From Geodermatophilus amargosae (GTDB lineage Bacteria > Actinomycetota > Actinomycetes > Mycobacteriales > Geodermatophilaceae), in NCBI RefSeq assembly GCF_900116515.1, contig NZ_FPBA01000015.1:62001-126000 (forward strand): a DNA stretch of 64,000 bases, given 5' to 3'. Of the stretch, positions 61,747-64,000 are shown piece after piece (the stretch's first letter is position 1; every line of letters begins with the position of its first letter). Under the pieces are notes generated by a model that had not been told where the DNA came from, searched no databases, and worked only from the letters and a program-made list of their open reading frames with translations. Position numbers and translations under genes: made by a program.

Positions 61747-62654
61747 GGTCGGGTCGCTCCGTTCTCTGGGTGGTGGGCGGGGGCGTGCAGGGGCAGCCGC
61801 GGGTCGACGTCCTGGCCGGTCCAGCTGTCGCGGACCCAGGCGTGCACGGGGTCGTCGACGATGCGCCAGGCCCGCTCCGGGCCCGGGCCGGCCATGACGT
61901 TGAGGTAGTAGAGGTCGTGGCCGGGCGCGGCGATCGACGGTCCGTGCCAGCCGTGGGGGACCAGGACCACGTCGCGGTCGTGCACCTCCGCGAGCACGTC
62001 GATCGGGCGCTCGGGTGTGCCGTAGACGCGGTGGTAGGCCGGTCCGGGCTGACCCTGCGGGCCAGGGGCGACCTCGAAGTAGTAGATCTCCTCGAGCTCG
62101 CTCTCCGCCTCGGAGGTCTCGTCGTGCTTGTGCGGCGGGTAGCTCGACCAGTTGCCGCCCGGCGTGATCACCTCGCAGGCGATGATCGAGTCGGCCTCGA
62201 AGACGCCGGCGGTGGCGAAGTTGTTGACCTGCCGGCTGCACGGGCCGGCCCCCCGCAGCTCGACGGGCACCTCCTCTGCCGGTCCGTACCGGACCGGCAG
62301 TCGGCGGCCGGCCCGGGCGCTGCAGAGGGCGAACCGGCCCCCGGCCTCGCTGGAGAGCTCCGCGGTGGCCTCCCGCGGCAGGTAGGCGAAGTCGGTGGGG
62401 CCGGCGAAGACGTGCGGCCGGCCGGTCAGCTCGAGGACCTCCCCGTCGCAGGCGACGGAGAGGGCGCCGGACAGCGGGACGACGACGACCTCGTCCTCGC
62501 CGGTCCGCAGGGTGTGCCCGCCGCGGGGGGCCAGCTCCAGGACCCGGAGGCCGGAGGAGCTCCAGCCCGCGGACTCGGGGGTGACCTCGAGGGCGTAGTC
62601 CCCGGAGGCGGCGCTGCCGGCCGGCAGGTGGAGGGTGCGGGTGGTCGCGGTCAT
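61743..62654 (-). CDS. iolB: 5-deoxy-glucuronate isomerase
   Basis: IolB (EC 5.3.1.30) isomerises 5-deoxy-D-glucuronate to 5-dehydro-2-deoxygluconate. The 303-residue double cupin contains SRQVNNFATAGVFEADSI and a TPGGNWSSYPPHKHDETSE metal-binding block (three His/Glu ligands). LEEIYYFEV and a late VVLVPHGWHGPSIAAPGHDL follow. These are diagnostic for IolB. It lies between the aldolase gene and iolD, with a GTGA overlap to iolD. ATG 62654. Confidence 0.95.
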   Translation of the reverse strand: MTATTRTLHLPAGSAASGDYALEVTPESAGWSSSGLRVLELAPRGGHTLRTGEDEVVVVPLSGALSVACDGEVLELTGRPHVFAGPTDFAYLPREATAELSSEAGGRFALCSARAGRRLPVRYGPAEEVPVELRGAGPCSRQVNNFATAGVFEADSIIACEVITPGGNWSSYPPHKHDETSEAESELEEIYYFEVAPGPQGQPGPAYHRVYGTPERPIDVLAEVHDRDVVLVPHGWHGPSIAAPGHDLYYLNVMAGPGPERAWRIVDDPVHAWVRDSWTGQDVDPRLPLHAPAHHPENGATRP

Positions 62655-62689
62655 CCGGTCGCTCCGTGGTGGGTCGAGGGGCCCCGGGC

Positions 62690-63613
62690 TCAGTGGACGA
62701 GGGACACGGCGGTGTCCACGGCGTCGGTGACGTCGTCGTCGGGCGGGTAGAGCAGCGTCCGGCCGACGACCAGGCCGCGCACCGAGGGCAGCGCGAGGGC
62801 GTCGCGCCACTGCGCATAGGTCTCCTCGGGCCGCCGCGACGGGTCGCCGCCGAGCAGCAGGGTGGGCAGCGTGGTCGCGTCCATGACGCGCTCCATCTCG
62901 TCGACCACCGGGAGCTTGAGCCAGGTGTAGGCCGAGGTGGCGCCCAGGCCCTGGGCGATGTGCACGCTCTTGACGACCGCGTCGGGGGACAGGTCGTTGA
63001 CCACCCGGCCGTCCGCCCGGCGGGACAGGAAGGGCTCGAGCATGGCGATCACCCCGGCGCGGGCGAGTGCTGTCACGGCCCGGCCGGCCGCCTCCATCGA
63101 GACGACGGTGCCGGGATCGTCGAGGTCGAAGCGGTTGAGCATCTTGGCGGCGTCGAAGCGGGCCTCGACCACGCCCTGCACGTCGTAGGCGGTCATCCGG
63201 TCGTCCATCTCGAAGGCCGAGCCGGCCAGGCCGCCGCGGTTCATCGAGGCGACGACGACCTTGTCCTCCAGGGCGCCGAGGAGCAGCAGGTCCTCGGCGA
63301 TGTCGGCGGTGGCCAGCAGCCCGTCCACGCCCGGCCGGGACAGCGCGGTGCGCAGCCGGTCGAGCATGTCGGTGCGGCTGTTCATCGCCGTCGGCCGGCC
63401 CTGCGCGGCCAGCGCGCCGCGGGCGGGGTGGTCGGCGGCGACCAGCATCAGCCGGCCGTCCCCGGGGAGGAACGACGGGCGCCGCCGTCGCGTGGCCAGT
63501 GCCTGCGCGATCGCCTCGGGGTGCCGGCTGCGCAGCTCGGTGACCTCGGCGTAGGTGGCGCACAGCGGCGTGCCCGTCGCGACGTCGGGCAGGTCGAGAG
63601 CGGTGTCAGACAC
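62690..63613 (-). CDS. Cgl0159-family aldolase-like protein (iol cluster)
   Basis: A 307-residue (beta/alpha)8-barrel protein resembling the Cgl0159/DeoC-like proteins of corynebacterial inositol clusters. Landmarks are LMLVAADHPARGALAA, VVVASMNRGGLAGSAFEMDD, DAAKMLNRFDLDDPGT, and a Lys in TWLKLPVVDEM that could form the Schiff base. It is the best candidate for the aldolase step that splits 2-deoxy-5-keto-gluconate 6-phosphate into dihydroxyacetone phosphate and malonate semialdehyde, because no other IolJ is visible. GTG 63613 overlaps the end of iolC by eight bases. Confidence 0.82.
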   Translation of the reverse strand: MSDTALDLPDVATGTPLCATYAEVTELRSRHPEAIAQALATRRRRPSFLPGDGRLMLVAADHPARGALAAQGRPTAMNSRTDMLDRLRTALSRPGVDGLLATADIAEDLLLLGALEDKVVVASMNRGGLAGSAFEMDDRMTAYDVQGVVEARFDAAKMLNRFDLDDPGTVVSMEAAGRAVTALARAGVIAMLEPFLSRRADGRVVNDLSPDAVVKSVHIAQGLGATSAYTWLKLPVVDEMERVMDATTLPTLLLGGDPSRRPEETYAQWRDALALPSVRGLVVGRTLLYPPDDDVTDAVDTAVSLVH

Positions 63614-64000
63614 GGGTGTCCTCCAGTCGGGGGGCGGGCGCGCGGTGGGCGGCGACGTGCGCGTCGACCTCGTCCGCGGTCGGCATGGCGGTCGAGCACT
63701 CGAGCCGGGAGGCGACGATCGCCCCGGCGGCGTTGGCGTTGCGCAGCACCTGCTCCAGCGGCAGACCGGTGAGCAGACCGTGGACGAGGGAGCCGCCGAA
63801 GGCGTCGCCGGCACCCAGGCCGTTGACCACGTCGACGGGGGTCGGGGGGACGACGACCCGCTCGGTGCGGGTCTTGCCGAGCACGCCCCGCGGGCCCTGC
63901 TTGACCACCGCCAGCTCCACGCCCGCCTCGAGCAGGGCGTCGGCGGCCCGGTCGGGATCGGTCTCCCCGACGGCGACCTCGCACTCCTCGCGGTTGCCGA
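63606..64000 (-). CDS. iolC: 5-dehydro-2-deoxygluconokinase, partial (window end)
   Basis: The frame is open to the right window edge, so only about 131 C-terminal residues of a PfkB-family kinase are present. GNREECEVAVGETDP (substrate-side loop) precedes VVKQGPRGVLG. The ATP-binding/catalytic motif GLGAGDAFGGSLVHGLL contains the general-base Asp. IolC (EC 2.7.1.92) phosphorylates 5-dehydro-2-deoxygluconate at C6 before aldol cleavage. It is the most upstream iol gene seen; any regulator (IolR-like) or inositol transporter must lie beyond the window. Confidence 0.9.
   Translation of the reverse strand, partial: GNREECEVAVGETDPDRAADALLEAGVELAVVKQGPRGVLGKTRTERVVVPPTPVDVVNGLGAGDAFGGSLVHGLLTGLPLEQVLRNANAAGAIVASRLECSTAMPTADEVDAHVAAHRAPAPRLEDTRV

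Overview
The window is very GC-rich, densely packed chromosomal DNA from an actinobacterium. Frequent GTG starts, strong third-position GC bias and the gene content (class II fructose bisphosphatase GlpX, DUF2252, DUF2254, a DrrAB-type exporter, a mycofactocin-type SDR and a Corynebacterium-like inositol cluster) suit the Frankineae, most likely Geodermatophilaceae (Blastococcus, Geodermatophilus or Modestobacter). The family placement is inference from gene content and style. I saw no rRNA, tRNA, CRISPR array, transposase or integrase.

Layout. 1-4.5 kb: tail of a 2OG-Fe(II) oxygenase, small membrane proteins, a DivIVA-like coiled-coil protein and a DUF2252 protein. 4.6-8.3 kb: a glycerol/gluconeogenesis unit (glpX, glpD, Crp/Fnr regulator). 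8.3-12.8 kb: a BBE-type flavoprotein, a decayed RibD/DHFR-like gene carrying a 15-bp tandem repeat, a VOC protein and a divergent DrrAB-type ABC exporter. 12.9-19 kb: a DNA recombination block (ssb, RecD2-like helicase, Sak4-like ATPase, Cas4/RecB-like Fe-S nuclease and a coupled 92-aa ORF). 19-26.5 kb: a frameshifted second BBE flavoprotein, an acyl-CoA dehydrogenase, an alpha/beta hydrolase, two tandem paralogous membrane proteins (one frameshifted) and a frameshifted DUF2254 protein. 26.8-30.3 kb: a two-component system with a GerMN lipoprotein, flanked by two STAS proteins and sharing a sequence box. 30.6-35.9 kb: a GntR-controlled operon (GntP permease, split transketolase, SDR) with GTTAAC-centred palindromes. 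36-41.8 kb: ppsR-ppsA and a GH65 enzyme. 41.8-46.4 kb: a GT51 transglycosylase, an MFS carrier, a MerR regulator and two small enzymes. 46.5-55.3 kb: a catabolic-looking set (two flavin monooxygenases, amidohydrolase, intradiol dioxygenase, MetE-like methyltransferase, mycofactocin-type SDR, SDR remnant). 55.3-64 kb: the inositol cluster iolA-H-G-E-D-B-aldolase-C, all on the minus strand, with iolC cut by the window end.

How the parts work together. The iol genes are tightly overlapped (ATGA/GTGA junctions) and encode nearly the full route from myo-inositol to acetyl-CoA plus dihydroxyacetone phosphate. GlpX, GlpD, PpsA and PpsR are all nodes of gluconeogenesis or C3 metabolism. The split-transketolase operon looks like a catabolic pathway for a sugar acid whose substrate I cannot name.

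Cautions. Four loci between 9.7 and 26.4 kb (six indels) need frameshift repair to give full-length proteins. Most are single-base changes in short G/C runs, so sequencing error must be separated from real decay. All functions are read from translated sequence and remembered family motifs; no database search was run.
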